Part shown: positions 1 through 12,300 of the stretch, piece by piece | Position numbering within the stretch: position 1 is the first letter of the stretch | How the letters are laid out: each line of letters begins with the position of its first letter | Source of the DNA: Lanius collurio | Taxonomy: Eukaryota > Chordata > Aves > Passeriformes > Laniidae | Assembly (NCBI GenBank): GCA_020086605.1 | Contig: JACBWW010000003.1 | Span: 53,342,381 to 53,406,380, forward strand | Length of the DNA stretch: 64,000 nt | Direction of reading: 5' to 3' | Translations under genes and position numbers: made by a program | The notes under the pieces: model-generated | What the model saw: the letters and a program-made list of their open reading frames with translations, nothing else | Told to the model about the DNA's origin: nothing | The model's database searches: none

Positions 1-3000
1 AAATGAGCTGATTTGGGGTTTTCTGTTTGATTAGAGAACAAAGCAGATAAGAGCAAAACCACTGGGGCTACATGAAATTTGTAGGAGTTTCAATGAAATA
101 ACTTGTGAGATCACCTGAAAGCAACAAGACCCACTACTCGCACTCTCAAGATAAATTCATCAACAGAAGCTTTCTACTTCCCTCCCTAGTGAGTGTCTCA
201 AAAGTAGCCTCAGGCAGACCTCTCTTAATCCATCAGAGGGTTGAGGTCTAACAAGCTCCTGAGGATGGAGGTGAGAAAAGAGGAGCAGGACACTAGGGAC
301 TGCACACACACACACAACCGGCAGGAGCTGCATGAGCCTTCTCTCCCCAAGCCCACACTCACCCAGTAGAGCAAAACCAGATCAAGGTGGCAAAACGTTA
401 TAGAAGGACCTAAAAGCATGGCCTGAAATGAGGCTTGTCACAGAAGAGATAAGGGAAAATACCCCACCCACACATGTCAGGGGAAAATGATGGTCCCAAA
501 GGTCAAACACTGCACAAAGGAAAAAAATGTTGGCTATTATGCAATATGAGATAAATTAATCGAGGCCAGAGGAACAGCAGCTGCTCTGCAGATGGCACTT
601 TCCCCATCTTGACTGCCAAACCGGACAGCCCAGCACTCTCTATTTCCGTTAATCTTCTGGGCAACGATGGGCTGCAGCAAGCAATTTAAACAGTCATGTC
701 CGAGCATCTCTGGGAGGCTGTGGAAAGCCAGCAAAATCAACGGCTCTGGGGTTAACTAAGCGACAATTTTGATGAAAAGCAGATGTCGTTTAATTATTGG
801 GGGGGCTTCCACTAATTATAACCCATGGACATATATTTTATAGTACACCAAAGATCAGAATTAACAAAAGCCCAAGGCTACTACTACACACAGTTCCTCT
901 CATGCCATTAAAATTGTACGAGTGGGAAGAGCAACAAAAAAAGCCATCATTTGTGTTGTTAGAGTAAGTTCAGCATCTTGTTATAAAGAGCAGTATAGCC
1001 TTAGTTTAGGTTCTTCTTCTACTTGTCTGAGATAATTACTTTATCAAAAGCTCAAAATCACAATTTAAATCTGGGTTAACCCAGAAGTTTCTTCCCTAGC
1101 CTTCACTCCTGTGAATAGAGTACCATTCCTGACTGAATTACAACACAGCCTTTTGGAGATGATTTTTTTAAACTGTTTCACATTTTCGGCATGTAGGAGC
1201 CCCGAATTACGTAACAGGATCTCAGTCAAACATTATTTTCCCCTGCCTGCATAGTGATGGTAAGGCATCTAAACCACAAGGCTCTTTTAAGCTATGAGTT
1301 CCCATTCTGCCGTGTTTGGAAGAAAATGCTTTCTGTGAAGAGTGAGGTAGGAGGCAATGGCAGGTAGCCAGATAAACTCCTTACTTTGGTCCATATGCAA
1401 GCATTTCTCAGTACAAAGAAATCCTAATGACCTCAATTTCTGTGCTTAAGGTTCACTTTTCACAATATTTAAACACTCCACCACCCCAAAAGCCCTTCAG
1501 ATCTAATGCATGCAACAATCCCAGGAAATTCCTTTTGGTTTACCCTTTGCTTACAAAGAAAGCCTCACATATGAAATTCATTTCTCTTAAATTCTTTAAA
1601 CAATATGCAAGCAGTGCAGGCTTCGAACACAGTGCTAATTATGGGTAGCGGGATTTTTTCTATCTAAATGGTCAGGTTAAAATTTATGGTGTCATTTACA
1701 GACAACAAAAATTCCTGGTTTAGTAGGTAATGTTTGTGGCCCCTTCCTCATCAGGATCCTGTCAACAAACAGGGGAATATAAGCGCATCAGAATGTAAAT
1801 CAAGACATAAAGAGCAAGATTTCCAATGATATGTAGAAAAAGCTAAGGTAATCTGACCTCTAAGCTAAAAATGGGAACAGACCTAATTTTCCCAGTGTTT
1901 TTATTTTCACACATACAGTTATCAAATGAAAGCTATATATAGAAAGGGAGACAGTACAGAAGCAAGAGTTTGCATAGAAAGGTGACTTGCTGTCCTTTGT
2001 CAGAAGAAAAATCAGCCAGACTCCTTCAGTATCAAGCATGGCAGAAACTCCCAGTTCCCTGGGTTGGTGGCAGCTTACACATCCCATAGTGCTCAGCACC
2101 TCTTTCAAGTCAGGGAAAAAAGCCTGGAGAACACCTGTGCAAGTGCCTTCCCTCAAAGCCATCTTCATTTGGGACCAGCTGCAACTGCACTCCTCTCATG
2201 CCTCTCCACCTTTAACTTGGCCCAAGATGCAGCTTTTCTGCTACAAAATAGAGACCTCAAGCTTTGCATTTTGTACACTTCCACACTGCTCCTCTGGCAG
2301 GCAGGAGATGCCAGCAGACAGCAAGTGCAAGGCTGGAGGGTCTGTCTCCCCCTCCCACAAGGGCAGACCACACACTGGCTTTCTTGTAAACCCATACACT
2401 GGCAGCAATGGCCTGGAGATCATCCTGTTCATTTTAAACCCCCAAGGAAAGACAAAATAGGATGTGCTGGATAGCAAAGAAAGCTTTTTGTGCCACAGTT
2501 TCCTCACTTTGCATGGTTAGGGTTTACTTAAAAGGAGTGGAGGGATGGTTTGAATTCTTACATCACTTCTCCCCCTTCCTGAGGAAGCTCTGGCATTCTA
2601 GCCAGATGCTGGGAGCAATTCCAGCTCCATCTGTTTGAGACTTTTGAGTTGTGCAACATAAATTTTACTTTAATGTGTGGTAATAATGACCTCCAAAACC
2701 CCACCATGCCTCATTCAAATATGCTAGCAGAAAGCCAGTTTTCATATACATTAACACATTAAGTATTGTAGGGTGCATGTTAATGCTGTTTATGAAGACT
2801 AAGACACACAAATTCCTATTATCACTAATGGTGGTTTCATGACCTAATCCCCAATAAACACAAAAACCTGTATTTTTGAGCAGCTCCAGTCTCATACCCA
2901 TACTCTGTATCCATGCTTGTCTGATCACTCCCACCTTCGAACATCCCGTGTGCCCCCATTCTCATTAGGTCTTCCAAGCTCTACAGGTTCACAACAGGTC

Positions 3001-6000
3001 AAGCCTTCAGATTGAAAAGGCTTTCACAGAAGTTACAAAGTCATACAGGAAACAGTACCAGCACTTCATTAAAGGGAATTTTACCTCTTAAGGTACCTCA
3101 TCAGTGTTAAGGTTTGTAAGAAAGCTTGAAAAATTTAAACTTTGCTGAGAGTGAGTCTTGGCACTCTTACTAGACATCTGCATGGTCTGTTTTAACAAGC
3201 CAGAAACAAATGCTGCCTGTGCTCTGTTTCTGTAGTTCAGCTTTTCCACAGCCAACCTATCCTATTTCACCTCCTTTTTCAATGGCAAAAAGAAGACAAA
3301 AAAGCTGATGAACCAAACATTTTCAAATGTAAATCTCAATTCTCCTGTGAAAAAGCAGAAAGCACTGTATTTTCCTCCCACAGGTTGCTCCCCCCAATAT
3401 TTGTTGCTTCACTTTAATTCACATGCTAGCATATACAGAGAAGTACTGAAGTGTTGCTTTCTGGGTGATGTATTATTATCATATAATACATGTTATTTGT
3501 GTTCACAAGCACACGAGAGAATAAACTATCTCCTCTTTTCCAGGTGGCACATGTTGCAAGCAAGCAAACATCCAGTTTTGGCAAAAATCAGCATGATGGT
3601 TATTTCTTTTCATTCTGCAAAGATCTTTGCAGAGATCAAGATCACATAAGAAGGAGCTGTGTGCACTTGGCAAGTTTTATCAGAAAACAAGGGAGGGGAC
3701 AGAGCCAGGTTCATGCTGAAACTGCCATTTGCACTGAACCAGGATTCCCAAAGGAGCAGGCTTCCTCTTCATGCTCTTTTCACTTCTTCTATCCCAAGAC
3801 AGATATTAAAATCAGACAGCTCCTTCCTCTCCCCACTCCAACTCTCTGGACTTCTCAGAGCACCCCTAAACCTGACAGCTGGGCCTTCCACATCTGTTTG
3901 TGACACTGCCACACTCAGAGCAGCTCGGGGCCCCGGTCGGTGGAGGCAGGACTCTTATCTAGAGACTCAGACACAACACATTTCCTGCCATTCGTCTCAT
4001 TTACAAACTCAGGTCAAGCCAGTAAGCTACACACAAGAAAATGGAGTAAAACAATTATAAGCTTCATTTACCAAAATGATTCAGCTCTCAAGACTGAAAT
4101 AGTGTCTGTGTATCCAGTTACCACACAAGAAAAGTTGTCCCAAGGCACACAGAATGAAGTCACACATTTGACCTTTGAGGTAAAGGAATTTTTCTCATGA
4201 ACTGTCACTGATAAATAGATAAATGAAAAAGTGATCATGTAGTCTTTGTTGATGATACTACAAAACATATCAGGTTATATACACTGCACTGAAGCTTCTC
4301 TTTTAGCTTAATCTAAATGGCAGTGAATAAAACTAATAGATATATAGACTTAAAATGCATGCTCTCCCAAAAAAGGATCAAAGAAACCTGTGCTATAAAA
4401 AAACAGAGCATAATTATGTGCAACACAATACTGTACACACCAAAACCTAAACAAATTCATCAAGTTAACTTGTCTTGCATTCAACAGTCAGGTATAAACC
4501 TTTGTCCATGATGAGCAGTGAGGTGATGGACACAAAATGTTTGTACTGGATGCAAAAGACTACCATGCTCTTGAATTCAGTTTGTATTTACTGTTCCTAG
4601 CATTTTACACTAACCATGAAGGGAGAAAAAAAAATCAAATGCAAAAAAAGAGGAGATTCTTGTCTAAGTAACCTTCAGAGCTTGAAATTTAATAGGAACT
4701 AAGAAACTAAGGAGATTGGATGAACCTTGATTCAGAGCAGCTGACAATATACATTGGAATAAGCCCTGAGCCACGTTTGCAAAGCTTGAGTTGGATGCAG
4801 TGAAAGAGCAGAACCAACAATCAGGGCAGATTTGAATGCCTGCAATGAAATAAAGAACAACAGAGATAAGGCCAAAACATGATGAAATCACAATTTATTT
4901 GTTTTGGGCGGAGAGCCCAAACTTTTCCCACTGGCCCTTTTCTAAAATAAATAGGAAAAACTAAGAGCCACAAACTACAGAAAGTTCAATAAGCAAAAGG
5001 ATTTAGCCATGGGTTCCAGATGATGAATTTTAATAGCTGGCACTGGCATGCCCCAAGCTTGCCTTTGACCAATTTTTCAACAGCTCTGAACAGTCAAAGG
5101 GAATCATATTTTGGGCTTAAGAGTTTTGGAGGAGGGGAGAATTCAGATCCTCTCTTCCTTCCCACATAATGTAACAGAAACACTTAATCTAGTTTCCTCA
5201 GTAGGGCTCTCTGCCAAAATATTTAGTCACTTTTAGTCTGTTTGCTCCTGATACAATTAGATGTTTCTGGTTTGTCATATCCTTATCTGATTCAACTGGT
5301 TATTTGCCCAACATGAGTGACTGGGAATGGGGCATACTGTTTAGTGTGCATATGCACATACACCTCTGACCACCATTCTCTGAAACACACCCCCGCGCTC
5401 CCACACACGAACACGGACAGATTTAGTTAACTGCCATATGGAAAAACAAATATGCCCAAGACATCCTTGAAAGAAGACAAGAAGATTGGTAAACTCCTAA
5501 GTAGTACATAAAGAAAGGTTTCAAGGCTTTTATTTGAGGAAGAGACAAGATCATCTAGCATTCTGTTTTGGCGAATTTGTGTCAAATTGACATTCCAATT
5601 TCGGCAGCATACATAAAACTGCACAATTATTTAGCACTGTACAGATTTTACATAACTCTTTAAGTTACTGACTCACTTCATTTTCCTTCTGACTATAAAA
5701 CAGATTAATCTGAAATGAATTAAGACAGGCAACCAGAAGTAATGTTACTATAGCTGGTAAACATTCTCTAAACTGCGCTATCAGTAAGCCGCTTAAAAGC
5801 CTCACTATCATTGTATGCTGCATCTGCTCAGTAATTACTACCTCTCAAACCAGGGATTATGACTATGTGCTGAGTATTGCAACACAACAGACAAAGCAGT
5901 ACAGGTAGCCAGGAATCCCAAAAGCAGAAACTGGTTAAGTACTTAATTATTCATACATAAAACGCTGGGCCCTGGAAAATCAGGCAATACAGTGCCCAAT

Positions 6001-9000
6001 CCCTCATACAGGCAGATACCCTGAGCCTTGAAATCAGAATTTCTATCTCATCTTAAAAAAAAATAAAATAAAAATCAGGCTACCATGTGTTTCATTACAA
6101 GAGGCAGAAACATTTCATAGAAAGAAGGAAAAATTAAGGACAGGACAGTATATTGTAATTACATTTACTAAGGTAAGCAAACAAAAAACAAATAGCAGTG
6201 ACCAGAGCAATGTGGAGGAGGCAGGAAAGATTTCTCTCACCAAAAAAGGCTTTAAATTTCAAGACTAAAAAAATATGAAGCACTTTGAGAAAATAACCTG
6301 TTAATTCCTGTAGGACTGTGCTTCTGTCATGGTTTAGCCTTCTATACCTAAAGGAAATGTGTGTGTTTCACAAGTCCACAGCACCAGACATGCCCAGGAT
6401 AAAACAACCTCTGCCCACAAGTACTTTGGTCTAGAAAAGGTTTCTGATTGACAGAAAATGCAGCAATTGTGCATTAGGAGTTTGTGCTGGTAGAAAGGAA
6501 ATCATCATCACAGAGTGTGAAGCACCTCCTAGCCACTGACAGATTCTGGCTCTGTGCAAAACTGAATATCACACAGCTGCAGTAGCTGCACTACCTACAA
6601 ACAAAAATAACCCTAAAACAAAAATCACTCTGCTCAAAAGACAGGCACAGACCACGGCAAGGAATAAGAATAAACAGAAATTTTTATAGTAAGAATGTGT
6701 CTGGTGTAAGCTTAAAATTAATTTTGCTAAACTTGCCAAATATTTATCTCCCAAATCTTAATTCAGTGTCTCAGTCTAAAGCAAGGAATCAAAGGAAGAA
6801 TTGGCAATGCAACAGTTTCCAGTTTTGATTTGATTTTTCTCCTTGAACAGTATCTTGCACATACATGTTCTAGTACCTGACACTGGAGGCATTTGGATTT
6901 TGTTCTCAATTCCCAACATGAATGTAAGAACATAAGAAAACAGCTGTCTTCTACCTGGGCACTCGCTTATATTCTGCTTATCAGATTGCTTTCCCTTGAA
7001 AGTAAAATGTTTTAAAAAATCAGTTTAGTTATTCACACAGAAATTTTAATTACTGAAGCTAACTTCTAGGCTACTGGGAAGTTTTGAATCTCTTGTCAGA
7101 ACTGATTATGAAAAATGTATCCAACTACCCAAAGATATCTAAGTTTACAGGGAAACAGAGCTTTACTATTAACTCTTTAGTTTCAGGTTGTCTGGTAGCA
7201 CACAGACCCTTTCCTCACCAGAAGTCTTTCGAACAGAAATGTCACAGAGTCAAAATTTCAGGTAGGACCAGAAATACACTTAAATTGTAGCTCTGGAAGA
7301 CACTCTAAAGGAACAGAGAGAACACAGTCCTACAATTGCTTGTTTTCAAAGCCATCATGTACAATTTAATATCAAGTAAAATTATGGCTGGCTGGCGCAG
7401 TTTTCCTGAATGGGTGTGACTACAAATTGTGCTATTTAACAATTCAAAAGCACGGACCATGCAAATATTTCAACAAAATAGGATCAATGTTTGATATAAA
7501 CTTACTTAGACAGTGCTCAAGCTAAAAGAAAATTATGGTCTACAGTGAGAATACTTAAGACGATGACTCTTGTATGAAATAAGCCCTGTCTTACTCTTGC
7601 CCCTCCTTTCACATCAATAATTAATTTGGGCTAGAGGATAAAACAATGGAAGAACTCCCATGAAGGATACCATCTTGCCATTACCCAATATAGAGAGCGT
7701 ATAATTAAATCCAAGCCTGAAATTAGCTCAGCCACAAGCTTTTGATCAACCCCTATAATATACTTAATACCCTCATGGCTGTTGCATGGCTTAAAAAAAT
7801 TCAAAAAGGACCAGCACAGAAACAGAGGAATCAAGTCAAAGGGGTAACTAAGGAAATTACGTGGCTACTATTTCCAGCCTGTTGTCTGACCCAGTCACAT
7901 GTCCCTGCATAGTCAAAGTGGAGGCGGCAAGTCTGGAAGGCCCAATTCTGCAGCATGTACAGATACAAACAGCTTCAAAAATCATTTGGGGGCCACACAA
8001 CCATCCCAGGGCCAGAGCAGGTCAGCAACTGTGTGCCCAAACTCTCCCAAGGCCATGAACAAGGATTTAAGCACCTAAATGCTTGATTATTAAAACCACA
8101 GGGGGACCCACGTGGATGCCACACTCACTAATAGTGCAGGGATGCTGATGTTAAGAACAGAAAAACCTGCCCAGGCTCCCCAGCTATGGACCCCCCAATC
8201 CACACAGAACACCTAGGAAATATTTCTGAAGGTTGAGAATAAACACCCACTGGCAGTCACAGTAACAGAGTATCCACCCACTCCCACTATACCAATATCT
8301 TTATCCATCTTCCCCATCTGTTCAAAACAAAAATAAAATTACCTCTACATCCTAAGAACCCAGCTTTGCAGGGCACACATCCTCCAACTCAGTAATCAGT
8401 TTTATACATAAATCTGGTTTGTGTGGACTGTTGTGATGACTAGCTATCACCAGTGAGGTGACCAGTGCTGGTTTTCTACCCCAGAGAGCTGTGGCTGAGT
8501 GCTCTTCTGCATACCAGATTTGTTTTCGGGTGATACATCTCTCTGTGACAAATGGACTGAGGACTTCAAACGACTTGGGGGAGGGGAGAGCTTTTCCTTA
8601 TCAGTATTTCATTAGGAAACACTATGGTTTCAAAATCCAGCAAAAAAAGTTCACTGTTATCTGAGCAGACAGAAAATCTGAATCTTCTTTTCAAATATAC
8701 AATTGCGAAGCATTAGACAAAAGACAAGTAACTAATCCTTGTTTAAAATAACATGCTTTGCTTTAAACACCACATATTCCCTCTGGCATTAACTACCTCA
8801 GATCTCAGGAGCTTGAGGTTATTTCAGGATTTGGTAACTAATGGAATAATTGTATACTAGGGGCTTAAGTAACAATGTCTACATTGTGTAAATATCTTCA
8901 TGTAACTGACTGATGATAACTACATTACACATTCTCCAGAAAGCAAAATATTCTGAATATTTACGAGTTTGTTTCAAAGTTTTCTGATTTTTATTTAGTG

Positions 9001-9057
9001 TTCAAAGTGTGTAGGCACAGCCAAAGCAATAAATTTTAAAACCCTGCCATAAATCAT
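1..9057. other. Unique non-coding DNA, no gene seen
   Basis: I see no convincing gene here. Open frames are short (mostly under 110 codons), overlap on both strands and show no recognisable domain. Small low-complexity items are a short (CA)n run near 301-318 and an A-rich run near 6054-6074. The block 545-900 is the most likely functional piece and has its own entry. I see no dispersed repeat I can name. The stretch beginning near 6327 (tgtcatggtttagcc) resembles the start of some avian LTRs, but no matching far end was found. Confidence 0.6.
545..900. promoter_or_regulatory. Candidate conserved non-coding element
   Basis: This block keeps about eight CpG dinucleotides between roughly 558 and 790 although its surroundings are AT-rich and CpG-poor. 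It also carries homeodomain-type TAAT/ATTA cores (ttaattatt, ctaattataa). It has no long open frame and no repeat signature. CpG retention outside an island often marks sequence under constraint, so an enhancer-like conserved element is an inference. No alignment was possible here. Confidence 0.25.
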
Positions 9058-9374
9058 TCACAGTGCAAAAGCAAACTTTTATTAAATAGAAAATACTTAA
9101 TTGCTCTGCACTTCTTGAATGTGAACTGTCACTCTGGGTACCTCTTCTTGCACCTTTCTTGTAGCAGATGGTCATTAATTTGTGCTAGGATGGACACTCC
9201 CACTGCCCGAATCATCCAGCTCTGCTGTACCACCCTCAGGGACCCGACCCTGCTAATAGGTCCAAGATTCCCCAGCCAGCTCAAGCCTTCTGCAGTTGAT
9301 GCAGCAGCAAAGAGCACCTTCATCACCCAGTCGACCAGCCCATCACTGTGGCCCTCGGCCTGAAATTCAGCATT
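9058..9374 (-). other. Weak candidate terminal exon or old retrocopy
   Basis: On the minus strand a frame of about 81 codons stays open from just after a stop at 9375-9377 to a TGA at 9129-9131. Its C-terminal end reads LLQERCKKRYPE. About 45 bases past the stop, the minus strand has an AATAAA signal (plus positions 9078-9083), consistent with a short 3' UTR. A possible splice acceptor (gaatttcag) lies near 9361-9369. The block has four CpGs (9199-9355) in otherwise CpG-poor DNA. I do not recognise the protein. Against a gene, the opposite strand is also open for 82 codons, and a frame this long occurs by chance in 64 kb. A processed copy is possible, but no poly-A tail follows the signal. 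Confidence 0.2.
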
Positions 9375-12300
9375 TCAGCACCTGGTAACTATGAACTGAA
9401 CCACTGAATAACCATTAGCAGAGAGACCAAGGACCTCTTTTACCATTATGAAGATTTTTCTCTAGTGCATGTTCTTCAGATCTACCTTGGTGATGTAAAT
9501 AGACATTTACTAAACTTAGAGAAGTTAACAGCTGTCAACATTTCAACTGTCTTCATGCAAAACAAGATTTAAGAGAGATTTCAAGAAGGCACAAGCTGAC
9601 AGTGTTACCTGAAATGAAATTCCACCGCTTCCTTTCATGCCAGTACTTCTAAATGCCATTTCACACCTGGATGAAACCATTCACATTTTAATATAAATGC
9701 TTTGACTTCACAAGGATGCTGATTTTTGTTTCTCCTTTCCTGGTTGCTCCACTTGGAGAAATCCTAATGCACATTGAAGTCACCCAGCAAGGGACCCAGC
9801 AAGGATCCTTTCATATGCAAGGGTCCCCGGAATCCAAGTGACACCATCCGGTTTGCCAGGAGTTTGGAAGTGAGAGTCGAAAGACAGAGATGTTGAAAAC
9901 CACATGGTAGGACAGAATTCAAAACTTCAGAAGGTAAGAGACTGTATCAACATACCCAGGGGAAAAAAAAAAGCTTTAGTGGGAAGAGAAGTACCAAAGA
10001 TTCCTTCAAGATAGCTGAACAATAAAAAGGAGAGAAAAATACTCCTTTCTGAAGCCAACAGCTGTTCAAAATATGGACACAGAGTTGTGTGCATCACAGC
10101 TTTCACATCAGCCCTCTGTACCTTCACACAGGTAAATAACTCAAGAGATAACAGAAGGTAAAGGAAGAGGAACTGTAATTACCAATAAAACTCTGATACT
10201 ATTTACCAGTATTTTCAGAAGAAGGCACCTCATCCTTTCAATCTCAGCTCCCAACAAAGAACAAAATGCTCTCAACCCAGAAGAGCACAGCACTGCTCTT
10301 AGCTTTCTTCACATCGTATCTCATACAACACCCCTTAACTGGAAAGGCTGGGGCCATAGCCCAGGGCACAGCTGCTCTAGTTACTGCAAAAATCGACTGC
10401 TTCTCCTATGCCGTGTTGATTAATACAATTTAGGAAGCTCAATTTTTGAGCATTAGAAAAATCAAATTGATTTCATCTATAGTACAAAAATCTAATTGCT
10501 TTCTTTCATAAGCACTAACTGACTTTGCTTATCTGGATTTTCCAGCAATGAAGCCTGGTCTTGTAAAAGCTGGTCACTGACTCTTTTGTGAGCGACATTT
10601 TTCTCGCACTGGCCAGAAATTTCACTTAGCTTTAATCTCACTTCATATCATGCAATTGAGAAAAAAGAATATTTTGCAACAGCCCTACTCTTTGTAACAT
10701 TACCATCTTCATTAAACGTTGCACGAGAGCTCTGTCAGCTGCTGTGATGGTCGCAACTGGAAAAACTGTGCTCCAGGGCAACTTCACCATTAAAAACATC
10801 CAGGGAAACTTCCAACTTCCTGTGTGGTCACAGTCCCATAACACAGCGTTTGCCAGCATAAAGCACTTACATATTATAATATATGCTGCTATTCATGTAA
10901 TACAAGATCAGACTCAGTAAGGAATGGGAGAAGAACAGGGACAGCCAAGTGGAGGAACCGTTGTAGATTAAACGCCATCCATGCTGCTTTGCTGGAGGGA
11001 GGACAATAAATAAAGGCAGAACTGCTGATCTCAGCTCAGTCCTTGAACAGCTGTAAGGTCCAAACCACAGAAAGGTACTGGCAAAAAAAAGCATAAGCTA
11101 CACAGACAAATTGGGTAATGTCTGTTCAAGAGAAATCTGGGCTTGAGCAGGGAAGGATCACAGATGTGTCACTGCTGAGAAGGAAAACCCAGTCAGGTAA
11201 AAATAATTAGGTCTCCTGCATAGCAGGACTAGGAAAATCCACGCTGGCTGACTGCCCTGCATGTGACCTGCTGGAATAAAGGCACAAATCTACTCTCCAG
11301 ACAGACAGCTCCTTACAACTGAAACTGGAGATTACAACTCCACTGGAAATGACCACTTTGGAGATTAATCTGTGCACACGTACACATGTACACACACACA
11401 TACTAACACATTGGAAATCCACTGGTGGAAACACATCTAAAGCAGGTGGAAATGCAGGATGGAGAGCATTCAGGCTGTGGGGTTTAATGCAGCCATAAAT
11501 ATTACCAGTCTCAGCTACTCCAGCACAACACAACCACTGCTCATCAATATTGCTGTCAGCTCTGTGTTAGCAGCAAACCACATGACAGGCACGGTCACCC
11601 ATTCCCCCTGGCCAGGAGAGACTGGCTACAGATGGAGATCAGCATGCCTGCACAGGCACAGTCCTGGACACCTTCATGCAGGGGCAGAAACGGGAAACAG
11701 ACTGGAACTCGACACCATAGTGTCATCCAGGAATTTGCTTTAGAGCAGCTCTGTGATCAATTGGTGGGGTAGCCTTTTCAGGAATTATCCAGGAATGCAG
11801 AGGCAACCAGAAAGCTCCCTCTGAAGTCTCACTGTAGTAAGTGATCTGCCCAAATGCCAAGGTGACGGATTCCTGAGTCGGGCAGCCTGTCCTCACTCCC
11901 TGCCCTTGGAAGGGGACTCATGAGCAGGGGTGGGTGTACATGTCACTGGGTATCTACTGACTGCTACAGAGCCATCAGAACACTTTATTAATGTTCTAAA
12001 TAAAACAAAAAATCAGAAAATCTCTTCAACATTAATTTTCTTTTTTTCATTTCAAGTTCTTCTCAAACCTCCAATCCTGAACTGACCTAGAGAGAGGGCC
12101 TTGCTCTTTCCTTTGCTAAAATGACAGCTTTTAAAATGGCATCTGCAGTAAAATCCATCAAAACCAAAGTTTAGTTCTTGGGATTTTAGAAATCAGTTAT
12201 TGTTCACTGCTACTTGCTTTAAAATACTCCCCACTCCCCTTCACTATTACATTATGTCTTCCTAGAATGTCATATGGGTTGGACTGTCAAAAGGAGCCAA

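Noticed and set aside
6327..6500. tgtcatggtttagcc start, resembling the 5' end of some avian LTRs
   Set aside because: No matching inverted end, no target duplication and no suitable polyadenylation signal found downstream.
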